Source: CAZCVI01 sp964502145 | GTDB lineage: Bacteria > Acidobacteriota > Aminicenantia > UBA2199 | Length of the DNA stretch: 64,000 nucleotides | Reading direction: 5' to 3' | NCBI GenBank assembly: GCA_964502145.1 | Contig: CAZCVI010000021.1 | Span: 26,710 to 90,709, forward strand | Shown here: piece by piece, positions 40,756 to 49,141 of the stretch | How the letters are laid out: every line of letters starts with the position of its first letter | How positions within the stretch are numbered: the first letter of the stretch is position 1 | Position numbers and translations under genes: made by a program | Notes under the pieces: generated by a model | What the model was told of the DNA's origin: nothing | Databases searched by the model: none | The model's input: only the letters and a program-made list of their open reading frames with translations

Positions 40756-42909
40756 ATGATAAAGAAAAAACGATTCTTAAGTCTCTTCCTGGTTGTTTTT
40801 GTGTTGTTAGTGATGGTTTTGGCTTGCAAGGTGACCGATCCAATCGCCCCTGCGCCTCCGCCCCCAGCCACTGATACCCCCACCGCTCTTTTTAATCATT
40901 CAGGCCATGCCGATAAAGCTGCTGAAGCCTGGGTACATTGGAATGGTGATACACCGCCCATGGTTCCTACCGGTTGTGCCAAGTGTCACAGTGCGGGTGG
41001 CTATCTCGATTATTTGGACAACGGCGTAGTGAATGCGGCGCAAACTCCCGGTACTTTGAACTGCGGAGTATGCCATGCGGATTCGACTCGTGGTATTACC
41101 CATGATCTCGGCCAAGTTGTATTCCCTTCGGGTGTGGTTGTGGCAAACTTGGGGCCGGAAGCCATTTGCATGAACTGTCATCAAGGCCGTCAGTCCACAC
41201 CATCCATGAATGCCTACCTGACACGGAATACGGCTACAGTTGAAGATAGAGTGTATACTGCGCTTGGCTTTCAAAACGTCCATTATTTCGCTGCGGGTGC
41301 CACGTTATATGGCAAAGTGGTTCATGGTGGGTACGAGTATACCGGTGCCGTGTATGATGCCAAATTTGCGCACGCGGAGGGCTATGATTCTTGTACGGAT
41401 TGCCATAATCCCCACTCGCTTGAAGTCAAAGTCCAGGAATGCACCAAGTGTCATGCCGGAGTTAATGCTTCCAATCTCCATGATATACGTCATTATGGTT
41501 CCATGACCGATTACGATGGTGATGGTGATCGCACGGAGGGCATTTATTATGAACTCCAAGGCATACGCGAGCATCTCTATAACGCCCTATGGGCTTATGC
41601 TAAGAATGTCTCCGGTATTCCCATTGTTTTTAATGATGCAACTAATCCCTACTTCTTCTATGATACCAATGAAAATGGTATTTGTGACACCAGCGAAGCG
41701 GTTAGTTCCAATGCCTTCAAACGATATACTCCGCGTCTCCTTAAAGCCGCTTATAATTACCAGTTTTCCAAAAAAGATACGGGTGCTTTTGCCCATGGTG
41801 GTAAATATGTGATTCAACTGTTGATTGATTCATTGCAAAGTGTCAATGGTGCTAATCCCAATCCCATCCCATTGCCAGTAATGTCCAGGGATGATGAAGG
41901 TCATTTTGATGGTGCAGCCGAAGCATGGCGTCATTGGGATGTGGAGGGTGATGTGCCCGCCGGTTGTTCTAAATGTCATGCCCCTACCGGTTTGGCGACC
42001 TTCTTAGAAACCGGTGTCACCGCTGCCATCAAGCCCGGACATGGTTTAATGTGTTCCAATTGTCATGCCGCAGCTCCTGCTACCAGACAGAATGTGCGTG
42101 ATCAGGAAGCTGTCACCTTCCCCTCCGGTGCAGTGCTTACTTTGGATGATCACAGCAACCTCTGTTTGAATTGTCATCAGGGTCGTGCTGCTAAATCCAC
42201 CATTGACAAAGCTATTGCTGCCAATGCCGGTCCTTACTCTTTTACCAACATCCATTATTTCCCCTCCGCAGCCGTGTTGTTTGGAACCGATGCCAAAGGT
42301 GGTTACGAATACGCTGGCAGGACCTATGCTGGACGTAAGATGTTCTTAGCTCATGGTGGTGATTTTGATACCTGTATTGAATGTCATATGGGCACCAAGG
42401 GTCAGGACGAAATGTTCTCGCATAATGTCCGTAAACCCAATCCAGCCGATTGTGTGATCTGTCATGGCCGTGATGTTTCCGAGCCCAATCCCGGATGGGA
42501 TGCCGCTACTTTTAAGTTTGGTTCCATCCGTCCCCAAGCCTCTCCCGATTATGATGCTGACAATATAGTCACCGAATCCCTCAAGAGTGAAATCGCTGGT
42601 CTGCAAGCGGCACTCTATGCCGAGTTATTGAACCACAGCAAACGTATTGGAGCGCCTCTCGTGTACAGCACTTCCTCTTATCCCTACTTCTTCAAGGATC
42701 TGAATGGCAATGGGTTGTTAGATGACGCGGAAAACAAATCCAGCAATGGTTATAAGTTCACCGCTGCTTTATTAAAAGCCGCTTACAACTATCACATGAC
42801 CATCAAAGAACCTTACGGATTTATTCATAATTCCATGTATGTCGCGCAATTACTCGTGGATTCAATATGGAATTTAGGTGGTAATGTCAGTAAGTATACC
42901 TGGAGGTAA
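40756..42909 (+). CDS. Decaheme lipoprotein cytochrome with internal duplication
   Basis: 717 residues. Lipobox VLACK (Cys24) and Pro-rich linker, then two similar halves (residues ~45-385 and ~390-717). Each half has five heme motifs in the same order: CAKCH, CGVCH, CMNCH, CTDCH, CTKCH, and CSKCH, CSNCH, CLNCH, CIECH, CVICH. Both halves end in a YxFxKxxxG-like sequence (AAYNYQFSKKDTGAF and AAYNYHMTIKEPYGF). It probably sits on the cell surface as terminal reductase of the conduit, as MtrC/OmcA do, but it is not homologous to them in any way I can see. Confidence 0.85.
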   Translation: MIKKKRFLSLFLVVFVLLVMVLACKVTDPIAPAPPPPATDTPTALFNHSGHADKAAEAWVHWNGDTPPMVPTGCAKCHSAGGYLDYLDNGVVNAAQTPGTLNCGVCHADSTRGITHDLGQVVFPSGVVVANLGPEAICMNCHQGRQSTPSMNAYLTRNTATVEDRVYTALGFQNVHYFAAGATLYGKVVHGGYEYTGAVYDAKFAHAEGYDSCTDCHNPHSLEVKVQECTKCHAGVNASNLHDIRHYGSMTDYDGDGDRTEGIYYELQGIREHLYNALWAYAKNVSGIPIVFNDATNPYFFYDTNENGICDTSEAVSSNAFKRYTPRLLKAAYNYQFSKKDTGAFAHGGKYVIQLLIDSLQSVNGANPNPIPLPVMSRDDEGHFDGAAEAWRHWDVEGDVPAGCSKCHAPTGLATFLETGVTAAIKPGHGLMCSNCHAAAPATRQNVRDQEAVTFPSGAVLTLDDHSNLCLNCHQGRAAKSTIDKAIAANAGPYSFTNIHYFPSAAVLFGTDAKGGYEYAGRTYAGRKMFLAHGGDFDTCIECHMGTKGQDEMFSHNVRKPNPADCVICHGRDVSEPNPGWDAATFKFGSIRPQASPDYDADNIVTESLKSEIAGLQAALYAELLNHSKRIGAPLVYSTSSYPYFFKDLNGNGLLDDAENKSSNGYKFTAALLKAAYNYHMTIKEPYGFIHNSMYVAQLLVDSIWNLGGNVSKYTWR

Positions 42910-42953
42910 TCCCAGTTTACACCCAGTTTTAAACGTTTTTGATTCTATAGATT

Positions 42954-42996
42954 GAGGGGCGGTTTCGGTTGTTTGGATACCGCCTCTCTTTTTTTT
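42954..42996 (+). terminator. Rho-independent terminator of the conduit operon
   Basis: GAGGGGCGGT pairs with ACCGCCTCTC (one mismatch), and eight T follow. It lies 45 bp after the decaheme lipoprotein stop and separates it from the NapC-type gene. Confidence 0.8.
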
Positions 42997-43022
42997 ATTA
43001 TTAGCCATAATCCCCCCCCTGA

Positions 43023-43185
43023 CCTGAATCCACCGGCAAGTTTTAAAAAAAACTGGACGTACTGGACAAGCTGGACGTACTGGACAAACTGGAAAAATCC
43101 CCGGTTTTGTGAAGTCCAGTAAGTCCAGAATGTCCAGTAAGTCCAGATAGTCCAGTTTTTTCTGAAACGTGGCAGTGAATCCAGG
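43023..43185. repeat. Hairpin repeat with CTGGACGTA units (copy F)
   Basis: Terminal inverted repeats CCTGAATCCACCGGCAAGTT and (inverted) ACGTGGCAGTGAATCCAGG. Inside, tandem units CTGGACGTA on the left and their reverse complements (AGTCCAGTA type) on the right can fold into one long hairpin. This is the best-preserved copy. Confidence 0.85.
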
Positions 43186-43216
43186 CTGATATACGAATAT
43201 GCTTAAAGGATAAACC

Positions 43217-45277
43217 ATGACCAAAAACAAAACCGCAAAACCCACAGGCACTAGTAAACCACGGCTATTTTTTAAACTGGTGAAACAGAACCTTGTTTCT
43301 CTTCATCATTTTATATGGGGCAAAGGGTGGCGCAGATTTGTATTGGCTATCGTCTTAACATTACTTCTCCTTGTCGCCGTTTTAACCGTGGCCGTGGAAG
43401 TCACTTCCACCCCCAAGTTTTGCAACACCTGCCATAACATGAAACCCTATTATGCCAGTTGGAAATCATCATCACACAAACATGTCACCTGTACTGATTG
43501 TCATTTCCCCCCCGGTTTAAAAAATAAGCTCAAGGGCAAGTTCACCGCCCTATCTATGCTTGTGAATTATTTCACCGGCGTGTACAAACGTAATAAACCC
43601 TGGGCCGAGATTTCCGATGAGAGTTGCATGCGTAGCGGTTGCCATGAAACGCGAACCCTGTCCGGCAAAGTGAACTATAAAAAGAGTATTACCTTTGATC
43701 ATGCCCCCCATCTTACTGGATTACGGCGCGGGAAGAAGTTACGTTGCACCAGTTGCCATTCCCAAATCGTGCAAGGTAGCCATATGACAGTCACTCCCAG
43801 TTCATGTTTCCTTTGTCATTTTAAAGAAACCAGTAATGATGCACCCATTCATCAATGCACCAAATGCCACCAACCCCCAGTGGCCCAAAAAGCAGATGGT
43901 ACAGTTGTCAGTGTCCCTTATGATCACAAGATGGTCCTGGACCGAAAGATTCAATGCCAGAAATGTCACGGCCCCATGATTGTGGGCGATGGTGCCGTGC
44001 CAAAAATACGCTGTAGTAGTTGTCATGCGGATGTCGAAAACCTCAAGCACTATAATGATGGTCCCATGATGCATAAAAACCATATCACCGATCATAAAAT
44101 TGAATGTGACCAATGCCATACTGAGATTCAGCATAAATCTATTGCCCGCACCCAATCCGTTAAACCCGACTGTAATGCCTGTCATCCTGATTTTCACAAT
44201 GCCCAGTTGTATTTATTCAGCGGGAAAGGTGGCCGGGGCATACCTGATCATCCCAGTCCCATGTATCAGAGTGGTCTTAATTGCCAAGCGTGTCATTTGT
44301 TCCATCAAGCCGCCGATGATTTCGCAGATAAAGGCCACACCGTGCGTGCCAGTGCCTTATCTTGCGAACCCTGTCATGGCACCGGCTATAATAAAATGAT
44401 TGAACGCTGGAAATCCCAAACAGAACAAAGTATCGCCCGTTTAACCCAAATACTCGACACCACAACAGCCAGTATCGAAAAAAATAAGACCCATAAGAAC
44501 TATCACAGTGCCCGGAAAAAGCTCGATGATGCCTCTTACAATTATAAACTGGTAAAATATGGCAATTCCATCCATAATATTGCGTTCGCCAATATCTTGA
44601 TGGAAAAATCGTATCAACTCGCCAAAGCCAGTCTACAGGAACTGGGTGTTCCCGTAAAAATAGCCCCTTTCCAGGTGCAAACACCTATCACTCCCGGTGA
44701 TTGTTCCAATTGTCACGTCGGACTCGAATTAAAAGTGCTCCCCGTGTTTGGGTGGCAGTATTCCCATGCCATCCATGTCAAAAAACAGGGTTTAGCCTGC
44801 AATCGCTGCCATTCCAATGAACAAAAACACGGCGCACTAATAATCACCAAGCAGGATTGCATGAACTGCCACCACCAGGAACCCAAAACCGGTAAGCCCA
44901 CAGCCTGTAAAACCTGTCACGTCACCCAGGACGCCCTTTATTTTTCAACCCTGCAATTTTCTACCTTCAATATTCCCAATGTTATGGCCAACGCAGTCAC
45001 CTGTGCCCAATGCCATCAACCAGAAAAAGGTGCCGTGGTCAGACCCAGCCAAACCGTTTGTGTTAATTGCCACGACAAAGAATACGGAGACATGTTCAGC
45101 GAGTGGCAGACCACTACATTAACACAATTAAAAAGACTCCGCGACAAAGTGCAAAAAGAGCAGCTCAGTAAAGGGAACCTGAGCTATGACACCTTGCTGC
45201 TGTTAGAAAAAGACGGCAGCAAAGGCGTTCATAACCCCGAATTGATCGAAAAATTGTTAGCCGAAGCCCTCAGATAA
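43217..45277 (+). CDS. NapC/NirT-type inner-membrane cytochrome with 18 heme sites
   Basis: 686 residues. One transmembrane helix (FVLAIVLTLLLLVAVLTVAV) leads into a NapC/NirT-like head: TPKFCNTCHNMKPYY and CTDCH, then CMRSGCH, a Cx4CH variant. Fifteen more CxxCH motifs extend to CVNCHDKE: CTSCH, CFLCH, CTKCH, CQKCH, CSSCH, CDQCH, CNACH, CQACH, CEPCH, CSNCH, CNRCH, CMNCH, CKTCH, CAQCH among them. Such heads take electrons from menaquinol; the long tail would carry them across the periplasm. It has its own AAAGGAT site and probably its own promoter in repeat F. Confidence 0.88.
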   Translation: MTKNKTAKPTGTSKPRLFFKLVKQNLVSLHHFIWGKGWRRFVLAIVLTLLLLVAVLTVAVEVTSTPKFCNTCHNMKPYYASWKSSSHKHVTCTDCHFPPGLKNKLKGKFTALSMLVNYFTGVYKRNKPWAEISDESCMRSGCHETRTLSGKVNYKKSITFDHAPHLTGLRRGKKLRCTSCHSQIVQGSHMTVTPSSCFLCHFKETSNDAPIHQCTKCHQPPVAQKADGTVVSVPYDHKMVLDRKIQCQKCHGPMIVGDGAVPKIRCSSCHADVENLKHYNDGPMMHKNHITDHKIECDQCHTEIQHKSIARTQSVKPDCNACHPDFHNAQLYLFSGKGGRGIPDHPSPMYQSGLNCQACHLFHQAADDFADKGHTVRASALSCEPCHGTGYNKMIERWKSQTEQSIARLTQILDTTTASIEKNKTHKNYHSARKKLDDASYNYKLVKYGNSIHNIAFANILMEKSYQLAKASLQELGVPVKIAPFQVQTPITPGDCSNCHVGLELKVLPVFGWQYSHAIHVKKQGLACNRCHSNEQKHGALIITKQDCMNCHHQEPKTGKPTACKTCHVTQDALYFSTLQFSTFNIPNVMANAVTCAQCHQPEKGAVVRPSQTVCVNCHDKEYGDMFSEWQTTTLTQLKRLRDKVQKEQLSKGNLSYDTLLLLEKDGSKGVHNPELIEKLLAEALR

Positions 45278-45292
45278 ATGTTACCGGCTCTT

Positions 45293-46585
45293 TTAGCCTC
45301 TTTTTTCAATTGGGACATAATCTCTGATCGTCGCTCCCGTATAGATTTGTCTTGGTCTACAGATGCGTGCTCCTGGAGTATCGTTATTTTCTTTCCATTG
45401 TGCAATCCAGCCCGGTAAGCGACCAATCGAAAACATCACGGTGAACATATTCGTAGGAATCCCAATCGCTCGCATGATGATCCCACTGTAAAAATCCACA
45501 TTCGGGTACAGTTTCCGGTCCACGAAATAGGAATCTTTGAGTGCCAGTTCTTCCAGTTTCCGTGCGATATCCAGTAGTGGGTCTTTTGTGCCCATTTTCG
45601 TGAACACTTTATCGCAGGTTTTTTTTAGGATTTCCGCCCGTGGGTCCTTGTTCTTATAGACACGGTGGCCAAACCCCATTAATTTGAAAGAGCTGTTTTT
45701 ATCTTTCGCCAATTCCAAACATTTCGCTGGCGTTAGGTCTCCCTTGTAAATCTCTTCCAACATTTCGATTACCGCCAGATTCGCGCCACCATGTAATGGT
45801 CCCCAAAGCGCGGATACACCCGCCGCACAAGAAGCAAAAAGATTCGCCTGACTGGAACCCACCATTCGCACCGTGGCTGTACTGCAATTCTGTTCGTGAT
45901 CTGCATGTAAAATAAAGATCAGATTCAACGCGTCAATAATCTCCTGATGCGCTTCATACTCCTTATAAGGCATTGAAAACATCATGTGTAAGAAATTATG
46001 ACAATACTCCAATGACGGATTCGGATATATATTCGGCAAACCCAACGCATGTCGATAAGACGATGCCGCTATGGTACGCACTTTACTAACCAAACGCGCA
46101 CTCGCTTCCTCAAAAGAAGAGTTATCACACGGATTGCACAGTTCCGGGTGAAAACAAGCCAACGCGTTAATCATCGCCGAAAGAATAGCCATAGGATGCC
46201 CCGAAGTCGGGAACCCTTCAAAATGATGCATCATCGCTTCATTAAGAAATTCATTACGCAACAACCCATCTTTAAAACCCTTCAGTTCAGAAACCGTAGG
46301 CAGATGACCAAAAATAACCAGGAACACTACCTCGATAAAATCCGGGTTCGGTCGGTCGAATTGTTCAATTGGAATACCACGGTATCGTAATATCCCCGCC
46401 TCACCATCAATGAACGTAATATCACTCACACAGCTCCCCGTGTTCCCGTAAGCCGGATCAAGCGTGATCCACCCCGTTTTAGCACGTAATTCGCGGATAT
46501 CAATACCAATTTCTCCTTCACTGCCTTCTATTACCGGTAGTGCTACTTTTTTATCGCCATACATCAATGTTGCTGTCTTCTCCAT
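45293..46585 (-). CDS. gltA: Citrate synthase
   Basis: 430 residues. Catalytic and binding motifs: HADHEQNCSTATVRMVGSSQ (catalytic His), GPLHGGANLAVIEML, GFGHRVYKNKDPRA and GRLPGWIAQWKE. It condenses oxaloacetate with acetyl-CoA. The ATG at 46585 has GAGGTGA upstream; the longer frame from 46627 has none. It is convergent with the multiheme cytochrome (15 bp apart) and divergent from icd, with hairpin repeat G in the shared promoter region. Confidence 0.95.
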   Translation of the reverse strand: MEKTATLMYGDKKVALPVIEGSEGEIGIDIRELRAKTGWITLDPAYGNTGSCVSDITFIDGEAGILRYRGIPIEQFDRPNPDFIEVVFLVIFGHLPTVSELKGFKDGLLRNEFLNEAMMHHFEGFPTSGHPMAILSAMINALACFHPELCNPCDNSSFEEASARLVSKVRTIAASSYRHALGLPNIYPNPSLEYCHNFLHMMFSMPYKEYEAHQEIIDALNLIFILHADHEQNCSTATVRMVGSSQANLFASCAAGVSALWGPLHGGANLAVIEMLEEIYKGDLTPAKCLELAKDKNSSFKLMGFGHRVYKNKDPRAEILKKTCDKVFTKMGTKDPLLDIARKLEELALKDSYFVDRKLYPNVDFYSGIIMRAIGIPTNMFTVMFSIGRLPGWIAQWKENNDTPGARICRPRQIYTGATIRDYVPIEKRG

Positions 46586-46696
46586 AGTTTCACCTCGTTC
46601 ATATTTCTCTTGGATTTTTATTACCACACCGTTATATAATAAATAAAAATAGATTGCAAGATATTATCTCATATTTTTAACAATATTTATTATAAT

Positions 46697-46905
46697 CGCC
46701 GCCAACCTGGTGTGGACAAAATGGACGATATGGACATAATGGACTTACTGGACTTACTGGACTAACTGGACTGACTGGACTTACTCGATTTCACAAGACT
46801 TTTTATTTTTTTAGCTTGTCCAGTAAGTCCAGTTAGTCCAGTAAGTCCAGATCGTCCAGTTTGCCACGGTTATCCGTGGCACAATAAAAATAATAGTGAA
46901 TTCCC
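46697..46905. repeat. Hairpin repeat with GGACTTACT units (copy G) between gltA and icd
   Basis: Six or more tandem 9-nt units (GGACTTACT with variants) face their reverse complements (AGTAAGTCC) across a T-rich loop, so a stem of more than 60 bp is possible. The ends (CGCCGCCAACC and GTGAATTCCC) are worn versions of the terminal repeats seen in copy F. It occupies about half of the 457-bp gap between the divergent genes. Confidence 0.8.
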
Positions 46906-47042
46906 CCCCTTTTTCCTCAGAAATAAATTTTATAAAAAAATAACTTGACATTTGTCAGGCGAATTTTTACAATCATAGGTGAAAACAAATCAGGAGGTGA
47001 ATTTAAATAAAATCATATTCAACATGAAGGAGATCACAGAAA

Positions 47043-48242
47043 ATGGCAGAGAAAATAGTCTACAAAGATAGTAAATTCGTTATCCCGGATAACCCGATTA
47101 TAACCTTCATCGAAGGCGATGGCACCGGAGTCGATATCACTCCAGCCATGAAAAAAATCGTGGATGCAGCCATTGAAAAATGCTATCAAGGGAAACGGAA
47201 GATTCATTGGAAAGAGATTTACGCAGGCGAGAAAGCCTTTCATAAGTTTGGTTCTTACCTGCCCGAGGAAACACCCAAAGCCATCAAAGAATATTGTATT
47301 TCGATTAAAGGTCCTCTCACTACTCCAATCGGCGGTGGGATTCGCAGTATTAATGTCTCATTACGGCAGATACTCGACCTTTATACCTGCATCCGCCCAG
47401 TTCGTTACCTTCACGGCGTGCCTTCCCCGGTCAAAGAACCTGAAAAAATGGATATTGTTATTTTCCGGGAGAATACCGAGGATTTGTATACCGGTATTGA
47501 ATTTGAAGCCGGTTCCCCGAACGCCGAGAAGCTCATCGAACTGTTAACTACCATGGGCAAGACTATCGTACCCCATTCAGCAATCGGTATTAAACCCATG
47601 TCACAAATGGGCACCGAACGATTAACCCGCATGGCCATCCAATATGCCATAACCAAGCAACGCAAAAGCCTGACCTTTGTCCATAAAGGGAATATCATGA
47701 AATTTACCGAAGGATACTTCAAAACCTGGGGTTATGAACTCCTCAAACGTGAGTTCAGAGACTATATCGTCACCGAGGAAGAAGTCGCTCAAGGGAAATC
47801 CGTTGTCGGCAAGATTCTTGTTAATGACCGCATTGCAGATTCCATGTTCCAGCAGTTATTGTTGCGGCCCCAGGAGTACGATGTGTTGGTCACCCCCAAT
47901 TTGAACGGTGATTATTTATCCGATGCCGCAGCCGCGCAGGTAGGTGGCCTCGGTATTGCCCCAGGCGCCAACACACGCGACGATATCGCCCTTTTTGAAG
48001 CCACCCACGGTACAGCACCCAAATATGCCGGTTTAGATAAAGTCAATCCCGGCTCATTAGTACTGTCCGCTGTCATGATGCTAGAACATATCAATTGGAA
48101 TGAAGCCGCAGTAATGATAAAAGACGCCATGGAAGAAACGATCTTACAGAAAAAAGTCACCTACGACTTGGCCCGGCAAATGGAAGGCGTAGATGCCTTA
48201 ACCACCTCCCAATTCGCCGATGCTATCATCTGGAATATGTAA
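47043..48242 (+). CDS. icd: NADP-dependent isocitrate dehydrogenase
   Basis: 399 residues. Motifs match the E. coli-type enzyme: FIEGDGTGVDI, SINVSLRQILDLY (the RSLNVALR region whose serine is phosphorylated in E. coli), IFRENTEDLYTGIEF, and FEATHGTAPKYAG, whose Lys-Tyr pair indicates NADP rather than NAD. It decarboxylates isocitrate to 2-oxoglutarate. AAGGAG precedes the ATG. The zinc-ribbon TPR gene starts 25 bp after the stop. Confidence 0.95.
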   Translation: MAEKIVYKDSKFVIPDNPIITFIEGDGTGVDITPAMKKIVDAAIEKCYQGKRKIHWKEIYAGEKAFHKFGSYLPEETPKAIKEYCISIKGPLTTPIGGGIRSINVSLRQILDLYTCIRPVRYLHGVPSPVKEPEKMDIVIFRENTEDLYTGIEFEAGSPNAEKLIELLTTMGKTIVPHSAIGIKPMSQMGTERLTRMAIQYAITKQRKSLTFVHKGNIMKFTEGYFKTWGYELLKREFRDYIVTEEEVAQGKSVVGKILVNDRIADSMFQQLLLRPQEYDVLVTPNLNGDYLSDAAAAQVGGLGIAPGANTRDDIALFEATHGTAPKYAGLDKVNPGSLVLSAVMMLEHINWNEAAVMIKDAMEETILQKKVTYDLARQMEGVDALTTSQFADAIIWNM

Positions 48243-48267
48243 TTTCATGCGCATAAAGGAGAAACAA

Positions 48268-49020
48268 ATGAATGTATGTGTAAAGTGTGATAAAAATTTC
48301 GTGGAAGAGTACAAGTTTTGCCCCCTGTGTGGCCGTGCCTTTGAGAATGAATCCAATCCCGAATATTGGCGCGCTAAAGCCAATGGGCTCCGGCTCAAAG
48401 GAAAGACCCGTAGCGCCATTGAATTCTACCTTAAGTTCAATCAACTCACCGGCGGCGACGCCTACTCTTTTGAAGCGCTCGGAGAATTGTATTACCAGCT
48501 AGGCGAAATCGATAAGTCCATTGAAAATTACCTTGAATCCATTCGGTTGAAAGACGATTTCGCCGATACCCATTATAATCTCGGCGTCAGCTATTACCGC
48601 AAAGCCGATATTAAAAAATCCATTGACAGTTTTAAGAAATGTCTCGAATTGAACCCCGATTTTGTAATTGCCTATTATTGGCTCGGCATTACCTACTATC
48701 ATTTTGGAGAACAACAGAAAGCCATTGATTCTTACACCAAGTTATTGGATTTTAATCCAACTTCTTTTATTGCCAATTACCATCTCGGTGTTAATTACAG
48801 TTCCATGGGTGATTACAGTAAAGCCATTTCCCATTTCGATAAGTTGAATGCGTGTTGTTCCGATGATGAAGCTGTTCTATATCATCTCGGCGTCGCTTAT
48901 TTCGAATCAGGCCGCTTAACCGAAGCCATTCAAACACTCAAACGATCCGTGGAAGTTAACCCCGAAGGCAAACGCGCGAAAAAGATGCTCGATTATATTA
49001 CCGAAACCAGGGAATTTTAA
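48268..49020 (+). CDS. Zinc-ribbon TPR protein
   Basis: 250 residues. A zinc ribbon at the N-terminus (CVKCDKNFVEEYKFCPLCG) is followed by five to six TPR units (SFEALGELYYQLGEIDKSIENYLESI, THYNLGVSYYRKADIKKSIDSFKKCL and so on). The ATG at 48268 has AAAGGAG upstream; a frame from 48220 overlaps icd. It is probably cotranscribed with icd, but no specific link to the TCA cycle is apparent. A cytoplasmic adaptor role is a guess. Confidence 0.8.
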   Translation: MNVCVKCDKNFVEEYKFCPLCGRAFENESNPEYWRAKANGLRLKGKTRSAIEFYLKFNQLTGGDAYSFEALGELYYQLGEIDKSIENYLESIRLKDDFADTHYNLGVSYYRKADIKKSIDSFKKCLELNPDFVIAYYWLGITYYHFGEQQKAIDSYTKLLDFNPTSFIANYHLGVNYSSMGDYSKAISHFDKLNACCSDDEAVLYHLGVAYFESGRLTEAIQTLKRSVEVNPEGKRAKKMLDYITETREF

Positions 49021-49025
49021 ACCCT

Positions 49026-49135
49026 AAAAAAAAAGAGTGGCCCACGAATTACACGAATTTACACGAATTAACACCATCAAACGCATGCTGTAAATCCGTG
49101 TAAATTCGTGTAATTCGTGGGGCCTCTTTTTTTTA
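49026..49135. terminator. Long palindrome acting as bidirectional terminator (ACACGAATT units, copy H)
   Basis: AAAAAAAAAGAG then GGCCCACGAATTACACGAAT on the left mirror CGTGTAATTCGTGGGGCC and TTTTTTTT on the right. The stem is about 35 bp and has a T-run in both directions. It sits exactly between the convergent zinc-ribbon TPR and aconitase genes. It belongs to the same repeat family as 31585-31705. Confidence 0.85.
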
Positions 49136-49141
49136 TTTTAT

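Noticed and set aside
40756..42909. Labelling the surface cytochrome as MtrC/OmcA
   Set aside because: Similar location and heme number only; no sequence similarity is evident and the two-half structure differs.
42954..43185. Small plus- and minus-strand frames through hairpin repeats (for example 42874-43251)
   Set aside because: They consist mainly of translated 9-nt units (Cys-Pro-Val, Leu-Asp type repeats) and overlap the terminator.
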